64,000 bases of DNA, from contig OX421499.1 of assembly GCA_949126835.1 (NCBI GenBank), positions 22,444,990 to 22,508,989 of the forward strand, written 5' to 3'. The first letter of the stretch is position 1. Each line of letters starts with the position of its first letter. The translations under genes were made by a program, and so were the position numbers. This document shows positions 12,250-24,943 of the stretch, piece after piece. The notes beneath the pieces were generated by a model. That model saw nothing but the letters and a program-made list of their open reading frames with translations, was not told the DNA's origin and did not search any database. This DNA is from Anisus vortex (taxonomy: Eukaryota; Mollusca; Gastropoda; Planorbidae).

Positions 12250-12735
12250 GTATAAACTATAATGAATATAAAGCTATGATAATTAAAATATATTTATTTA
12301 TTTTTTACTGAAGACATTTAGGAAAGGAATTTAAAATAAATATTTTAATCGGGTTAATACAGAGAAATTTCTTTCTATTTTAACAGAACGTTTGGACTAT
12401 CCCTGGCTAAGAGTCGAACACACGTCTCCCGCATGCGTCTAAAAAATAATTATTAAATTTTACTTCATGAAAACCTTTTAGGAAAGCTTTAAGTCTTGAA
12501 ATTCTTTACAATCTAGGAAATAAAAAGGAATATTAATGATTTTTTTAAGTAGAAAAAGACAAAAAAATATCACTAGGGAATCGAACACACAGGTCGCACG
12601 CATGCTAGTCGTATACGCTAACCACTCAGCTAGAGGTAACACATACCGGAGCGAGATCGCAAAGTAAAAAATTAGTCAATAAGGTCACGTATCTTTAAAT
12701 GAACCAATGGGGATCGAAATCCGCTAACACAGTCA
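12250..12735 (-). repeat. Diverged copy of the tRNA-like, hairpin-ended repeat
   Basis: Shares ttactgaagacatttaggaaag, aaataaatattttaatcggg, a minus-strand tRNA-like block (agctgagtggttagcgta...tgttcgattccc) and the end accaatggggatc...aacacagt with the 32-kb copies. The hairpin end is not recognisable. Confidence 0.7.
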
Positions 12736-12895
12736 AATTTATACATATATAATTATATATTTATTTATTTATTTATTATTATTATTATTATTAAGTATTA
12801 AGTTTAACTTTGGTCTGGCTCGCCTATAAAAATAATACAGAAAAGAGTATACAAATAAAAAACAAAGATTAAAAGAAATTTGGTATCTCTATTAA

Positions 12896-14882
12896 AATAT
12901 AGTCAGTGCAGAGCCTATAGGTTTTGTCCTTTTGGGTATCAACACACAAGGGGAGCTCCAGCTACTGGAACTTGGTTCAATAAGGTCGTTTTCAAGCATG
13001 TATTTAATTTCCTACCTTAATATCTCTAGTTTTTCAGGATTAGGGATGCTGCTTGACAGGAGTTGTCTCTCCCACATCTACATCATGCAATAAAATAAAA
13101 TGACATTTATCTTTCTAGGTAAATCAGAAAATAAATAATAATTAAATGCATTAATGATATTAACAATATCTGACTTTTCTGTCGAAGACAAAGGGGACAG
13201 TTTGGTATCTAAGTTTTGTAGTACATGTGAATTGGGTATCTTGTGTTGGCCAAACTTCTCCTTTACAATGCCAGATTCACTAGGAGAAACATTGACAGCA
13301 GAAATACTTTTAGATACTAGAGTACATTATCTGGGTTTTGAGATCTAGAAACATATGTAACAAATTCACATGACATAGCTGGGTTTTCTTTATTCTATCA
13401 GGGTTTTTTATAAGGTAATCAAATCACTAACTTTGGTCTCAACGTCATAGGGACAAAAATACCTAGCTTGTAAAGGTTGACAAACATGGACAAACATACC
13501 AGTACCTTGTCCCCTGGGGAAAAACTCTCTAGCTCTAGCCTTTTTGTCATACCAGCTCTTCATGCTGGATTGGCTTTGTTTTAAGTTAGATTGGTCTAAA
13601 AGACAAGCATCACGAAACCTATTTTTACTTCCTTTATTTTAAGTTGCATTTTCTGTCTGTCTGTCTGTCTGTCTGCAATCGTCGTGCAAAACTTTGCTTC
13701 GATTTTTCGACCACTTCCCGTGGTCCGATCGAGCTGAAATTTGGACAGCAGATTTGTGGCGCCTAACAATACATCCTATCAAATTTTCAGTTAAAACGAC
13801 GTAATAATACTACACTTATGACAATATTCATTTCTTAAAAGGAAAGTATAAGAAATATTTTAATTTCGCGTTAAAAATGCCTGTGCAACTTTTTATAGTT
13901 TTTCGGCGCAAAGCTAGAAAAAAAAATAACTATGCGCTACGATTATTTTTAGAACAATTCATACGGAGTAAGGAGATATTTTTGAGATTTGCAATACGGA
14001 TATTTTTTCTGTACGTTTCATTTGCAGTAGTCAATCAATTATTTAATTACATGATGGTAAACTTAGTTTGCAAATAAAGGGAGTATAATAAAAACTTCGT
14101 TTTTACGGTTTTCTTGTTACTTCCTTTATTTTAAGTTGTAATTTCTGTCTGTCTGTCTGGTTGCAAGCAATCGTCGTGCAAGAATTGGCTTCAATTTTTC
14201 GACCACTTCCCGTGGTTCAATCAAGCTGAAATTTGGACAGCAGACTTGTGGCGACTAACAATACATTCTATCAAATTTTCAGTTAAAACAACTTAATAAT
14301 ACTACACTTATGACAATATTCATTTCTTAAAAGGAAAGTATACGAAAATAATTGGTTTCACTTTAAAAATGCATGTGCAACTTTTTATAGTTTTTCGGCG
14401 CAAAGCTATAAAAAAAAATTATGCGCTAAGATTATTTTTAGAACAATTCATATGGAGTAAGGAGATATTTTTGAGATTTGCGACACAGATATTTTTTTCT
14501 GTACGTTTCATTTGCAGTAGTCAATCAATTATTTAATTACATGATGGTAAACTTAGTTTGCAAATAAAGGGAATATAATAAAAACTTAGTTTTTATGGTT
14601 TTCTTGTTAAATTTCAAAACATATTCTAACAGTCTTTCTCGTGTTCATGGCAGAAAGTTCGGATCATGTTCTTAAGAGTCTGATGGAATCGCTCAAGAGT
14701 TCTTTGTGACTCGGCATAATATGCACTTGACATGCAGTGTTTCATCCCCAGTTGGTCCATCCCTTGTTTCAACAGTTCGGCAGTAAAGTGTGTTCCTTGG
14801 CGCGATTGAATAGACTTCGCCTCCAGAAATCTAGTTGAAGCACACATAATTGTCAACAGGTATTGATTACCAGTAGGCAATG
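12896..14882 (-). pseudogene. Decayed Gmr1-order gypsy fragment (INT then RT), split by tandem repeats
   Basis: Read on the minus strand: an integrase core fragment at 14882-14626 (NQYLLTIMCASTRFLEA ... THFTAELLK ... TLERFHQTLKN) that has lost ~25 residues and the second catalytic Asp (SDQG is SRQG). Two 492-bp repeats are inserted next. The integrase C-terminus follows at about 13625-13430 (SWYDKKARAREFSPGDKVLV). A linker (LSSTEKSDIVNIINAF...LFSDLP) at ~13200-13090 and the RT start (HDVDVGETTPVKQHP, then MLENDLIEPSSSSWSSPCVL) reach ~12900. INT lies upstream of RT on one strand, as in Gmr1. Stops and frameshifts show it is dead. Confidence 0.85.
13627..14609 (+). repeat. Tandem pair of 492-bp CTGT-seeded repeats
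   Basis: Two direct copies (13627-14118 and 14119-14609) begin acttcctttattttaagttg, then (CTGT)n, then a conserved body with cgaccacttcccgtgg, ctttttatagtttttcggcgcaaagct and a shared end gttttcttgtt. Each copy has private changes, so the duplication is not recent. They interrupt the integrase gene of the gypsy relic. The body shares the phrase ctttttatagtttttcg with the ATGT-seeded repeats near 5-6 kb. Confidence 0.85.
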
Positions 14883-16261
14883 AACAATGTATCACTAACA
14901 ATAGTTGAGATAAAAAAAACATAAATTCTTTGTGCACAAACACTCTATAGACACTTGTTATAACAACGAAGTGTACAGAAACTGAAGCGTACAAAGACTG
15001 AACTAAATCTCAAATTGTGCGTCTTATATAGTCTATATACTGACTTCTCTAGAATATTACAGCCTTACCCCTAAAAATAGCAATATTTGGATAAACAACC
15101 GATTCGAGATCAAAACAGAACTGACCACAAGTCAGAAGAAAGGAAAATAAAACAATAATTTCTTTTATGTGCGTTCAAGCGTGACCATCCAGCCAGCCTA
15201 CAACAAAAATAAAAGAAAAATAATGGGTGCAGGGGAAATATCGGTAGGGAGAATAGCGAATAAACACAGAAAAAAACAAACAATAAACAAGGGAAGGGCT
15301 TGGCTCAATCTAAATGAATCTAGAACGTAACAATATAGTGTTGATACATGTTTGCGCACGTATATTGCAATAGGCGTGGCCTAGGATTCTAGGGCACTGA
15401 ACTATGTAAATATAATCCATCATGGAGACATTGTGAAATAAAATTGTTCTTTACCATATCTATTATATACTCAAAATATAAGGAATTTCTTTCCATAAAT
15501 CTTGATATTTAACTGTGATACTAGTCCTTAGTAGACGGTCCACGAAGTAAACAAGATTTAAGGCTTTTATAATTTTTCAATAGCTATTGTGAAACATGTC
15601 AATGCTTGCCTTATGCTTTACTTTTAGATAGTAAGTTAAGATGGGCTAACTTTCGACAATCGACCTCTTCAATTAATTATTCTTACGGAACCTATTCCAT
15701 TGATTTTTAGTGGTTTACATTTTAGCTTCGATTGTTAATTTTCATCGCATGACAGTGTTTAATATATTTTATTTAATATTTAATATATTTATATTTAATA
15801 TATTGTTGAAATGATGTCATTAAAAAAAATTATCTTAAGCCTAGTAATACGGCTGCCATTTGTCACCACTAGACAAAGTAAACAAAAAAAAAACACTTGC
15901 TTTTTGTTACGTGATTGCAAATGCTCTATATTTAAGAATATAATATTGACTCAGCAAGTTTTCTGCAGATTGTTATACGACACCTCTCCCCCTACCCACT
16001 CTCATTTTTTATTTTTTTTTATTCTTGTCACAATACGAATTCCTCGATGTCTTAAATCTGCAGCAATTTAATTGTGTATTTCATTTTAAGTCTTGACTTT
16101 AAATTAAAAAGAAGACCCCAGTCTTAAATAGAGATTGTAATATATATTAGTCCTTGAAATTAAGCACACTATTTAATTTGATATTTTTCGACATATCACG
16201 CAATGCATGATATGTGTTCTCTATCCCCCTCTCTCTCTCTTTCTTGTCCTGAGAATAGATC
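14883..16261. other. Unassigned AT-rich DNA
   Basis: No exon, RNA gene or element end recognised. The part up to ~15330 may still belong to the gypsy relic, since it directly precedes the integrase fragment on the minus strand, but no protein motif remains. Confidence 0.45.
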
Positions 16262-16330
16262 CGAGTCTTTACTAGAATTCGAACCCAGGGCCTTCGGTTC
16301 GCCAGATGGCCACCGTGTCCCATTAGACGA
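16262..16330 (-). mobile_element. SINE head fragment
   Basis: Minus strand gacacggtggccatctggcg then aaggccctgggttcgaattc: box A and box B of the SINE family; the body is lost. Confidence 0.6.
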
Positions 16331-16724
16331 GTATATAATTCTAGAACTGTTTAAATAATAATTTTCGATGTATATACAACTAGTCGGTAACCTAGAAACA
16401 ATTTATTAAAAAGAATTCTATTGTTTGTTTTTTTACCGCTTGAGTAAATATCATGTATCCTGTAAATTCAGTCATTGTTTTCTTCACATGAGAAACTTTT
16501 ACTTTAAAACTACAAAAATATTTATAAGCCCAGTTTTTGCTATTACTTTAAAAAATTTAGTTTCAATGTCACTTTGTTTTGTTATTAGTTTTATCGCTTC
16601 GCTTATAATACGATTTAAACTGTGACGTAATAAGCCTAAAGTAAAAGCCCACTTGTGTGTGTCTCGCTAACTCGTGGTACTTGTTGAGTGCTCCTTATTA
16701 GGTCTGTAAATTCAATCGCTGGGC

Positions 16725-17942
16725 GTGAAGAGTAAAGTAGTAATAATACATAATGCATTAAACTCTTATTTAGAAATACAACCCAGCAGTGGCGTACCGA
16801 GGGCGGTGTCACCCGGTGCGGTAAACTTTGGGTTTCACCCCCCCCCCCCGCCCATGACTTTCACGATAGTTTTCGTCTCCTTAAAACAATCCTACAGTTC
16901 AAATAAGACAAAAACAATGCCAATATTAATTTAACATTAGAAAGTAAAAGCAATAAACAACTGAATCAAACGTACGGTTAGTTATTTTACATTAAAAGTA
17001 CGTTATTTAAATTTTTCATTTCCTGCTATTCAATACTGCAAACTTGTCAATCATCTCATCAAAATCTATATCAATCACAGTATCCCTTTCAATCGATAAC
17101 CTAGCCAGATCAGAAAGTCTTGATTGTCTTATGGTGTAAGGTAAATAGCTTTTTATAAGCATTACTTTTGAAAAGCTCCGTTCGCATGAAGCAACAGACA
17201 CACATAGCGTTAGAAATAATTGAAGGCCTAGCGAGAGTGTTGGAAGAGATTCTATGAATTTTCAAAATATCTAATACTAACCAGTCTATGGCTTTTTTTA
17301 AAGTCAATATCAGCTGCTTTTAGGTGACTAAGCCGTGGTATTTATTTTAAGAGCTCATCTTCGGATAGCTCATCGTAGAAATAGGTTTATTTGTGAACGG
17401 ACACCAATAACTCTTCTTCACTTGCTGACAGTAGAATCTTGGGCTGAACAGCTTCAAACATATATGCAACTTACTTAAACGCTGTTAATCTGATCTGGAG
17501 TTCAGAATGAAAGTGATCAATACACTAGAGCATCTCCCAACTTTTTTCTTCACGCATAGAAATTCCAGCATTTCTTAATTTTCCACTGCCATTCTTTTCT
17601 TGAATATTAATCTTCTCTCTATTGAAATCCCATGTTTGTCTAATTTTATAAGTACTTGTTCAATAGCATGCTTCATTTATTTGATTATGATTTGCAATCC
17701 GTTATGTTATTGGACTAGACCAGCACAGTGCGTGCTCTGTAAAATAATAATTTTTTTAAAGTTTGCTTTTTTCATTCGGGTGTCACCCCCTGAGAGGGTG
17801 TCACCCAGTGCGGTCCGAACCCCCCTCGGCACGCCACTGCAATCCAGTAACAACCTGTTGCAATGCTCTCTGCAATAAAGAGAAAAACACTTTCCTTATC
17901 CCTTATGCGAGAATTAATGCATATTATTATAAGTACCGTTCC
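16725..17942 (+). mobile_element. LINE A 3' fragment split by an hAT element
   Basis: LINE A sequence (gagtaaagtagtaataatac...aaatacaacc) stops at 16786 and resumes at 17840 (caatccagtaacaacctgttgcaatgctc), with the hAT at 16787-17839 between. Downstream it runs to about 17940, where LINE B sequence starts. Confidence 0.88.
16787..17839 (-). mobile_element. hAT transposon remnant, 1053 bp, with transposase C-terminus
   Basis: Terminal inverted repeats CAGTGGCGTACCGAGG and its partner ending CCTCGGCACGCCACTG bound the element. The 8-bp target duplications are caacccag (16779-16786) and caatccag (17840-17847), 7 of 8 identical. On the minus strand 17016-17201 encodes the hAT dimerisation region (SVASCERSFSKVMLIKSYL, RLSDLARLSIE, DEMIDKFA). 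The rest of the transposase is lost. Confidence 0.92.
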
Positions 17943-19305
17943 AAGGTTGCGACGCAGGCACCTCAGGTGGAAAGCATTTAGCTTATGCTCATGGGACGTG
18001 TAGGTGGCCCGTGATTCACTTCCATAGAGCAGCTTGCTGATGACGCAGGCCTGGTAGAGACACAGTTTGGTCCTCTCTGTCAGCTTGGTGTTTTACCAAA
18101 CCCGTTTACTAAGTTTAGCCATTGTGGCAGCTGCCTTGCCGATTCTACTATTTAATTCTCTATGGACAGGGAGCTGGAAACCTTGGACCAAAAGTAAGTG
18201 AAGCTGTTCACGACCTCCAAGTTTTCGACTTCTATGATATTTGTAGGAGGGGACCATGTGTCTTGGGCAATGATATTTCTCTTCTTTATTCTCACCTACA
18301 GGACAAACTCTTTTGCAGGCGTTGGCGAAGCTTGACATAAGCTGTTGTAGGTCTGCCTCTGTGTGTGATATCAGGGCCGCAACGTCAGGACCTCGAATTA
18401 GGAACTCTTTCGTTTTGGTTTTGGCTCGGAGACGAGCAGTGTTGAAAATTCCTCTATCAGCTCTAGTGTGTAACCAGATTCCATCTTGGTTATCCTTGAA
18501 GGCGTATTGGAGCAGTACGGAAAAAATATTGCTTACAGTGTTGGTGCAAGTACACAGCATTGCTTTACTTAGCTGCTGACTGGTAAGGCTTCAGAGGTTG
18601 CTCCGTCCAAGTGCATTGTGCCCTGCATGCTATCATGGAACATTCTGGTGATGGCGATTAGGTGTAAGGGACGGCCAATTTTTTCCAAGATTTAGAACAG
18701 CCCACTGCGACTGACTAAATCAAAGGCTTTTGTCGGGTCTATGAAGGCAATGTGAAGTGGCATCTGCTGTTGTCTACAATTTTCCTGAACCTGCCTTATG
18801 GAGAACACCATATCTATGGAAGACCAACTCGAAAACCACATTGTGACTGCAAACGTGTGAGAGTGACGCTGGCAAAATCCTTTCCTACAATATTGAGAAG
18901 CGAGATGCCGCGATAGTTATTGTAGTCGCTTCTACCGCCCTTATTCCCATAAAGCGTCATTATATTTGCGTCCTTCATGTTCTGGAGGATGTATCTCTGT
19001 TCCCAACAGAGGGCTGGCAGCTCGTGCAAGGGCTGGAGTCTTACCATTCTTCAGAGCTTCTGGAGGTATTCCAACAGTCCCAGGGGCTTTTCCACAGGCT
19101 AGGCAGTCGATGCCTTTACTTAGCTCTTCCTGTGCGGGGATGACATCTATTTTTTCCATAAGCGGTATTTCAGGGATGTCATCTAGGGCGGTGAAGGAGG
19201 CTGTGTTAACATACAGTTGCATACAGTTCCAGGTAATGTTCGATCAAGTACTTGAGCTGCTCCGCCTCGTCCCTGATCATATCTCCAGTTTTGGAGTTTT
19301 GTCAT
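17942..19305 (-). mobile_element. LINE B fragment, decayed RT (RTE-like or related)
   Basis: Minus strand reading, in broken frames: SKTGDMIRDEAEQLKYLIEH, IPPEALKNGK, MTLYGNKGGRSDYNNYRGIS, SQCGFR, a palm motif with TKAFDLVSRSG, QLPVHRELNSRIGKAAATMA, and KLNAFHLRCLRR. Many frameshifts and gaps. A second fragment of the same family is at 48890-50160. Confidence 0.85.
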
Positions 19306-19359
19306 AACAATTTAACTAGTACAATGCCTTATTAGTCTTTCTTATATTTTTAGTTAAAT

Positions 19360-19560
19360 TTCTTGTTGGCCGTGGCGATGAATATTCTTGTAACACTTGA
19401 TACATACACAATTTTAATTCTTCCAATGTTCAGTCAAAAAGATTTAGATATATGAGGCTTTTAGACTTTTTTGCATATTGACAGAGGGATGGTACTGATT
19501 TTATAAACGTTTGATTCAATTTTTCGAAAAACAATATAAACAACAGATTGAAGATAAAGC
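19360..19560. repeat. Unclassified repeat, also at 23180-23400
   Basis: Both share gttggcc..g..aat, tattcttgtaa..cttgatac, ttcagtcaaaaag and gattttgtaaac-type blocks in the same order and direction. In the 19-kb copy a SINE follows immediately. Confidence 0.65.
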
Positions 19561-19795
19561 AACACAAGCTTCTGTGACCGCGGCACACCAGTGGCTTGTG
19601 TGGCCACTACAATGCTCAGCCGCCTTTACTTTACTCCAACTAAAGTCAGGCATCCCATAGAAATGGGTAGACTCAGAAACACCCTTCAATCCTCCTTGGA
19701 ACAAATCCTAGCCTTCACCCAGATTCGAACCCAGGAAATTTCGGTACGCCAGCCAAACGCGCCGCCGATCGGCCACCATGCGCCATATAAGCTAT
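19560..19795 (-). mobile_element. tRNA-derived SINE
   Basis: Minus-strand copy with box B (gggttcgaatc), tagactcag, ctgactttagttggagtaaag and gtggccaca. It abuts a separate repeat (19360-19560) that also occurs at 23180-23400. Confidence 0.8.
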
Positions 19796-19799
19796 AATA

Positions 19800-22571
19800 A
19801 TGACTCATTAAAGTTTAAATTGCCCTGAACTCAACATGCTGTAACTTGTGCGTATATGAAATTTAATTTCAGTTTGGAAATTTAACAACTCAGGGACAAA
19901 GCTTGTTTAAATAATACAATAAATTTAATAGCATGTATAGAAGTGTTATAAGAAATTACCATTATTATTATTCTTATTACTGATACACATACATCAATTT
20001 ATATTGTTAATTTTATATACGTAACATACCTATGATTAATGAAAAGTAGTAAAATTATTCAAAACGTATTAAGTCTTTTTTGTTTACTAGGGTCTGTTTG
20101 TTGGAGGGGGGGGTTGCTGCCCTTGACACATCCCTTAAGTGATAAAATGACACATGCCTTGATCCGAATTTGAGATCCCCTGATCTATACACAGAGCAAT
20201 GTGCAAACTGAAACTGAAAGAGGCTGTCATTTCTAGGAAACAGGTTGGAAGGTAATCCTCTACAGGTAGTGTCGATTTAGTAGATATTGTTTTGTATTTC
20301 TAAAAGAGAATCGAATATAATTGTTTGTAGTCGACCTACATTAATAATAAATCTAGCGTATTTGACTAGGAAGCTAAAAACAGCCATGGACCAACTGGTT
20401 TTCGTTTTTTGGAGCGTTAGTAAGTAGATCGTGTGACTAGGATAATTTACAAATCAGCTTTAAACCCAAAGGGTATTGCTGCGAAAATGGAGCCTGGAAC
20501 GCTTTCACCATAAACCCAGAGAAATGAGGCTCATTACATAAGAATAATATTAATCTAGTAAAAAGATCTGAATCCAAAGAAATGATTCGTTGCAGAATGT
20601 CTTGGCTAATTAAAAGCTTTGAAAATAATATCCAGAAAAAATCATGATAAAGCTGAAGGCAATGGTGTGTTATGAAGCATAACATAAAAATATTGAAAAC
20701 CAAATCTTTAAAAATTTCGGAAAATTCTATTCAATCTATTTAGGTTTGAAAACAGATAAGGCTTGATATTTTAAGTTTACTCTACGAGTTGGTCCTTAGT
20801 CTGTATGGTGTAAGCTAAGCAACGATAGTTAGTTCAGCAATTTAATAATCATGATTATATAAAGACCACACTGAAAGAACTTTGAGTTTTTTGGTTTATG
20901 TCTCTCTACATTGTGACCAATAGAAGATGTGTGTATATATATGTGTGTGTGTGTATTTATATAGAGGAGGGGGTACAGCTAAGACTGTTACGTCAGCAAA
21001 AGATGAAAGGTAAACAACATAAATCCAAATAGGCCTAGTACTGGGTATAATACACAGACAAATGTCGTATCATGTCACTCGTGATCATAACAGATTTCAG
21101 TATTCAACTTGAGACACAAATAAACCTTTTTTTTTAGATTTACTATAGTATATGCATCTACTCTTCTCAAAATCTATTCGTCTTAAACAATGTCTCCTTA
21201 TAACAATAACAATTCTATTTGCATAGCGCTGACTACATAAAAGTTCACAAGAAAAAACATTTCCGGTCGATTCGATCACATTATTAAAAAAAACATGTCT
21301 GCCATGTGTGCTATGTTACTGGTTGTAGGCTACGAAAATATGTAGAGAATTATATTTTATTTCATTTCCAAAAAGACGGCGCCAAAAGAAAACGATTGAT
21401 TGTGAATGTCAGATTTGAGAAATCACCTATTTATAATCCAAAACTAATTGCTTGATGCAAAAGAATTTTCGTGTTGTTGATTTTTTTCTGAATTTCCGCA
21501 TTGTGTTTTTTTAATTACCAAGGACGCAACTCTTGACTAACTTATTTTATAAACAAAAGCTAAATTTAACCAAACGCGACTAACACTATGAGTATTAATT
21601 ACCGCCTACTCACTTTTGATGTTAAAAACGGATTCCTCATAACTAATCTTGTAGCCGTTGTATATTTCTTAAAGACCAGAACTGGCTGTCGATGTTGAAA
21701 TCAATTGTCAAACAGCACCAAAAGCATGGTTTTTATTTACGAAAATGGCGGTAAATTTCACCGGAAGTTCACGCTCATCCCAGTTCAAAAGGTCGTACCT
21801 AATTAAGACTTGTCAATATGGATATAATTCTCTAATCTAAAAATGATTTAAGGATTTGTACTAATCAATATATATAATTGACATGAGTAGTTTTTACAAA
21901 CATAGGACAAAGCAAATAAACGTACTATTAACCAACTTAATATAAAAGTAAAAAGGACAGTTTTGAAAAAAAAAATGTTATATATTATTAGATATATAAA
22001 TTATATATGTATGTGTATATAGTAAAAGTTTAAATTGTGTTGTCCCAAGTACAACAACAATAAAAAGAACCGAGTCAATTTTAAATTGTCTACTGACGAA
22101 TACATGCTACATGCACGGATATAGTTTAATTAAAATATATTTTTTTAAAGTTTGTAAAGGAAAGGAAAAGTTTGGCAAGCTGTGAACAATAGATGTCTCG
22201 GGCTAAAGGAGGAAGCATAATAACACAAACTAACACCAACCAATAGCTGATGTAATATTTTTTTTCAAAAGTTATCACTGGGTGTTACAAAAACAAATTT
22301 CTATCGCGACCATGGGTAGATCTAGTTCACTATTAAACTTGTCGTGCAAAACAAAACGTGTATAGGCCTTTTTTTATTAATATATAGCTTTATTTCCAAG
22401 CTAAGACATTCATTCATCGTAAACAAACAATTTTGGATGGAGCCGGTTGGGAGCTTTTCTTAAAAAAAACACAACATCTGATTCACAACCATACTCAATA
22501 GGGCATTGTATGATAAAATAACAACAGCAACAGAACAAAACTTTAAGTCTAATGCAGAAAGAAAACTCACC
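19800..22571. other. Unassigned AT-rich DNA
   Basis: No convincing exon or element. A TG/TA microsatellite is at 20932-20960. The open frame at 20437-20703 has no recognised motif. Confidence 0.5.
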
Positions 22572-22875
22572 CGCTATGTATTGACCTTCTTTCCGCTATG
22601 TATTGACCTTCTTTCCGCTATGTATTGACCTTCTTTCCGCTATGTATTGACCTTCTTTCCGCTATGTATTGACCTTCTTTCCGCTATGTATTGACCTTCT
22701 TTCCGCTATGTATTGACCTTCTTTCCGCTATGTATTGACCTTCTTTCCGCTATGTATTGACCTTCTTTCCGCTATGTATGACCTTCTTTCCGCTATGTAT
22801 TGACCTTCTTTCCGCTATGTATTGACCTTCTTTCCGCTATGTATTGACCTTCTTTCCGCTATGTATTGACCTTCT
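22572..22875. repeat. 22-bp minisatellite, 14 units
   Basis: Nearly identical units cgctatgtattgaccttctt (plus tc), one of them 21 bp. Sequence after the array (ctgtgcctttcagtccctg) is unrelated. No spacers, so not a CRISPR array. Confidence 0.97.
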
Positions 22876-23179
22876 GTGCCTTTCAGTCCCTGTCATTGGC
22901 GTTGCCAGGTTTTGAAGCTGGGGGAACGAGCGGATAAGAAAAAGGCCCCAATTACCAAAATTAATAATTAAGCCCCAACAACCTGACATTTTAGAAAAAT
23001 AATCTTTAACCTTCAATTAAAAAAAAAAAGCAACCCAGCTAAATTTAAGACAAATTATGTATATATTTACTATGCGAAATTTAACACCACTCTCCTCTTG
23101 AGAAAAAATCATGGCTTCGCTCTTGGTTATAAGGCATAACAGTTTAACGACTTTTCCGTCTTTCTTAAGTTCTAACAAT

Positions 23180-23400
23180 TTCCTCCGTTGGCCACGCCAA
23201 TAGTTATTCTTGTAATTCTTGATACACACACATGTTGCTTCTTACATTCAGTCAAAAAGAGCTACATGTACGAGGACTTTAACTTGTTTGTCTTCTTACA
23301 GAGACATAGTATGGATTTTGTAAACATTTAATTTAGCAATTTGAAAACGATTTTTAAACAAGCACATTAAGGATGAAGCAACTTATCTAGCTTAAAACAG
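23180..23400. repeat. Second copy of the unclassified repeat
   Basis: Homologous to 19360-19560; see shared blocks there. No coding potential that I recognise. Confidence 0.65.
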
Positions 23401-23769
23401 ACCTAAAATATAATCAACCATAGCACCAGCTAGATTAAAGTAGATCTATAACATAATCAACAGTAGGCCCAGCTAGTTTACCTACTACTTACTAGATTAT
23501 TCTTACACCCCTAGGCTCTATCGATTGCAACGAGTTCTCTGCAAAACAAAAAAGAAAACAATGAAAAAAGTATTGACTTTTTTGGTTTTGTTTTTTGTCA
23601 ATAGTAAATTCGATCACGTTCTGAATAGATGTATCGATCTAGAAAAACATTGCAAAAGGATTGGCCACCACCTTCCAACTTCCTGATTGGCGAGCACAAA
23701 GGTAGTGCTGTCAAGGTCTGATTGCTTTAGTGTTGTGCATAACAAATGGCAGGAGTAAAATCAATAATT

Positions 23770-24132
23770 GTAGATCTAAACCTAGAAACTCTAGAGTACA
23801 GAAGGCAAAGAGTAAAGAAGTAATAATAAACAGAAGGCATTAAATTCTAACTTAGAAATATATCACAATAGGAATCTGTTGCAATGCTCAGATAAACATA
23901 AAGACGAAAACACTTTCCTCATTTCTTTATGCGAGAAAAAATGCATATAAAAGCTTATTCTTCCCGATTGGCATCCGCGCATGAAATGGGTTGTCTGAAC
24001 AAACCAGGAAAACCAGTAACTTAACATCTTTAAAACACTTATAAAATGCAAGACAAGACTCAGACCACGGATAAGCGTAGGACACAATATTCTTCTTTAG
24101 GGAAGCGGCGTTTGTAATAGATAAGATAAGAT
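23770..24132 (+). mobile_element. LINE A 3' fragment
   Basis: A diverged copy of the LINE A C-terminus and 3' UTR: taaacctagaaactctagag, then caagactcagaccacgg, taagcgtaggacacaat and the tail gataagataagat. Confidence 0.88.
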
Positions 24133-24943
24133 TTGTCTTTTACTTTGTGGGTGACAAGGGGACAAAATCCAAGGAATGCACAACAAAATAAACATAAAGG
24201 ATTTCTACAAATAAGTTGTGGTTCTCGGAACCTTGCTGAAAGATTCGGAGGTAACTAATATTTACAAACGAAAAAAATAATAATTGTTAGAATGAGTCTA
24301 AGCCCAACTATGATTTGTTAATATAAAACTTTTATTTACATCTTGCCCTCCCTCGTTTGTTCTCGAACATGAATGTCATGTGTATACATAAATATAGGAG
24401 CTGTTGAGAATCAGTAAGGAAAAACATATAGTCAGTTCAGATTGTATAGAAGTGGAATTGTTAAATAGAGATATGTTTTGTATGCTCTCCATATTAAGAT
24501 TTTAAAATAATTTTAAATTAGTACCTTGTACTAAATGACTTTATTTATTTCTTTTTAGTGAGATTTTTTGACAATTTTAAAAAAAAAAGTGTTCTTTAGT
24601 TATAAGAAAAAATATAAATTATAGGTCCTAAATAAATTTTTTTGTTAAAATGTTTTCATCGAATTCAATTTTGTTTTTATTTTTAAAAGGACTTGTTTTT
24701 CCTTCATCATAATGTTTTCTTTTGGTTCCGATGCAACTTTCAATGTCTCAGGCTCGCGTTTTGTCTTATTCTTAGTTTTGCCTGACCCATTGTCTTCTTC
24801 GATAATGCTGCGTCCTCTGCACCATCTTAATATTCTTTTCTGATGGTATGACCTAGCCATCAACACATTCTCTCAAGACTTTGTAGACTAATGCTCTAAT
24901 AGTTACACATCAGCCATAAATGATGGAGGGGGGGGGGGGGGGA

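Noticed and set aside
13154..13348. Plus-strand 64-codon open frame
   Set aside because: It is antisense to the integrase-RT linker of the gypsy relic.
20090..20195. Small MITE with ctagggtct and gatcccctga ends
   Set aside because: The inverted match is too short and no target duplication was found.
22572..22875. CRISPR-like array
   Set aside because: Contiguous identical units with no unique spacers, in a eukaryotic genome.
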